Made by a program: the position numbers and the translations under genes. From assembly GCA_035513175.1 (NCBI GenBank), contig DATKCN010000130.1, positions 1-7,333 on the forward strand: a stretch of 7,333 nt of DNA, given 5' to 3'. Source of the DNA: DATKCN01 sp035513175. Lineage in GTDB: Bacteria; Chloroflexota; Chloroflexia; Thermomicrobiales; CFX8. The notes under the pieces were generated by a model, which searched no databases, was not told the DNA's origin, and was given only the letters and a program-made list of their open reading frames with translations. Below, one piece after another: positions 6,240-7,333 of the stretch (the stretch's first letter is position 1; the number at the start of each line of letters is the position of its first letter).

Positions 6240-6299
6240 TTGCACCGTGCCCGCTCTGGCTGATGAAGCTCGCGCCGTCTACTCAGTTCCGTCAACGCC
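6240..6299 (-). repeat. 60-bp direct repeat, copy 2 (orphan T-box stem I half)
   Basis: Ungapped 52/60 match to 3831-3890, with 21 consecutive identical bases at 6279-6299 covering the stem base and the AGTA loop; the apical GGTGCAA is also kept. The eight differences fall mostly in the variable stem between these motifs. No specifier loop, T-box core or terminator follows on the minus strand; the sequence runs instead into the 3' end of the hydrolase gene. On its other side a weak match continues (GGAACCAT against GTAACCAT at the same distance), suggesting the copied region once included upstream DNA. Confidence 0.88.
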
Positions 6300-6300
6300 A

Positions 6301-6315
6301 GTTCCTTTCAGGAAC
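6301..6315. repeat. short perfect palindrome GTTCCT-ttc-AGGAAC
   Basis: 6-bp arms around a 3-nt centre, immediately beside the orphan T-box half and between convergent genes. No T-run follows on either strand, so it is not a standard terminator. It could be an operator or a weak processing hairpin. Confidence 0.45.
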
Positions 6316-6339
6316 CATGATTCACGCAGATTGTCAGCT

Positions 6340-6353
6340 ACTCAAGTTTGAGT
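6340..6353. repeat. short palindrome ACTCAA-gt-TTGAGT
   Basis: 6-bp inverted arms with a 2-bp centre, a geometry typical of dimer-binding operators rather than of RNA hairpins. It lies 51 bp after the end of the LuxR-type gene. No bound protein can be named. Confidence 0.35.
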
Positions 6354-6403
6354 GAGCGCGACACACGCCGCGTTGATCCGCACGAACGTATGCATCAGTA
6401 TGT

Positions 6404-7333
6404 TCACGCGACGCTATTCCTGACTGCCCATATGGCAGCCGCGGTCCGTGACTCGACGTCGAGCTTACCGAGAATGTTGGCGACGTGGTTCGCCACTGTG
6501 TGGTGACTGATGAACAGCTCAGCGCCAATCTCGCGGTCGGTCTTGCCGTGTGTGAGCAGGCGCAGCACGTCCAGCTCTCGTCGCGAGAGATCGCGTGCGG
6601 GAGATTCGATCGCAGTCTCGTTGCCCGCCAGGGGCGGTGACTGGATCGCACGGCTGATCGTCTCGTCGAGTGACATGCTCCCTCCCGCAGCCCAGGCCTC
6701 CGCGTACCGCTCGGCCCCGAGAGCGGCTGCGAGCGCCGTGAGAACAGGCTCCATTGTCAGGCGGTCGGCCTCGAGCCGTGGAATACCAAACTCTTCGCGC
6801 AGCGCCGTCACCGCGCCGTACATCGTCGTCGCCAGCTCCGGCTGACCCTCCCGGCTCGTCAGCAGCGCCAGCCCATCGAGGCAGTCCACCGCAGTGCGCC
6901 TACCACGCAGCATCCGCTGCAGCACGAGGCACTCGGTGAAGAGTGACCGCGCACCTTCAAGCTCGCCACGATGAAGCATCACCTTCCCGAGGTTGCCCAG
7001 CCAGATGGCGCTCTGTGACACGAAGTCCTGTGCGCGGGTCAGCGATAACGCCTCGTCTATCAGGCGGGTGGCACGCTGCAAGTCACCTTGTTGCCGGGCG
7101 ATGCCGCCAAGGTTGCCAATCGCGCCCGCGACGCCAAACCAGTCGCCAGCGACACGCTGCATGGCGGCGCTCCGTTCGAAAAGGTCGGCGGCACGTTCGA
7201 GATCACCGGTGAACCACGCGACACGTGCGCTGCAGAAAAGCGCTTGATACATGCCCCGATCGTCACCGATCTCCTCGAACGCGTGCAGGGCCTCGTCACT
7301 GAGCCGTCGGACCAGATCATACTCCCCTTGCCA
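6404..7333 (-). CDS. TPR-containing LuxR-family transcriptional regulator (3' part, 5' end outside window)
   Basis: 309 codons are visible, open to the window edge; an internal ATG at 7250-7252 is not the likely start, because repeat-like sequence (GEYDLVRRLSDEALHAFEEIGDDRG) continues upstream of it. The visible N-terminal two thirds are tetratricopeptide-like helical repeats (for example GDLERAADLFERSAAMQR and GDLQRATRLIDEALSLTR). The last 61 residues (DNA 6407-6589) form a LuxR-type helix-turn-helix: LSRRELDVLRLLTHGKTDRE, then ISHHTVANHVANILGKLDV and SRTAAAIWA. Such proteins usually start with a P-loop ATPase domain and reach roughly 800-1000 aa, so about two thirds is probably missing. It is a DNA-binding regulator with unknown signal and targets. 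It converges on the hydrolase gene and points the same way as ileS. Confidence 0.9.
   Translation of the reverse strand, partial: WQGEYDLVRRLSDEALHAFEEIGDDRGMYQALFCSARVAWFTGDLERAADLFERSAAMQRVAGDWFGVAGAIGNLGGIARQQGDLQRATRLIDEALSLTRAQDFVSQSAIWLGNLGKVMLHRGELEGARSLFTECLVLQRMLRGRRTAVDCLDGLALLTSREGQPELATTMYGAVTALREEFGIPRLEADRLTMEPVLTALAAALGAERYAEAWAAGGSMSLDETISRAIQSPPLAGNETAIESPARDLSRRELDVLRLLTHGKTDREIGAELFISHHTVANHVANILGKLDVESRTAAAIWAVRNSVA

Noticed and set aside
6213..6299. Second complete T-box riboswitch
   Set aside because: Only the 5' half of stem I aligns. Weak pairings can be drawn (TGACGG with CCGTCA at 6209-6214), but there is no specifier loop, T-box core or terminator, and the 3' bases belong to the hydrolase stop region.

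Overview
The window is GC-rich DNA (well over 60% G+C by eye) with four genes. It fits a Chloroflexi (Thermomicrobia/Sphaerobacter-like) or otherwise deep Gram-positive-like bacterium. The support is a T-box leader on ileS, a Thermus/eukaryote-like IleRS with two zinc sites, a TPR-LuxR regulator of the kind common in Chloroflexi, and G/C-rich hairpin and heptad repeats both inside and outside genes. This placement is an inference; no marker gene here fixes it.

Layout. 1-162: short non-coding tail with one doubtful 38-codon ORF on the minus strand. 163-3462 (minus): complete ileS, with an altered HIGH motif (GVHH) and a heptad-repeat-derived insertion in its editing domain. 3502-3892 (minus): a T-box riboswitch with AUC specifier, T-box core and intrinsic terminator, enlarged by an inverted pair of G/C-rich hairpin repeats. 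3893-4108: divergent promoter region. 4109-5401 and 5394-6212 (plus): a two-gene operon of an FAD-dependent oxidoreductase and an epoxide-hydrolase-type alpha/beta hydrolase, overlapping by 8 nt. 6213-6403: convergent spacer with a second copy of the 5' half of the T-box stem I and two short palindromes. 6404-7333 (minus): the 3' part of a TPR/LuxR-type regulator that runs off the window.

The ileS unit is self-contained: uncharged tRNA-Ile should bind the leader and allow read-through into ileS. The two plus-strand genes look like a small oxidation/hydrolysis cassette with its own promoter. The least expected structure is that this cassette lies between two direct 60-bp repeats (52/60 identical, no gaps), each being the 5' half of T-box stem I. 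Removing one repeat plus the cassette would put the LuxR gene directly upstream of the ileS T-box, in the same direction. The cassette may therefore be a passenger between luxR and ileS, or the remote copy may be a decayed second T-box leader.
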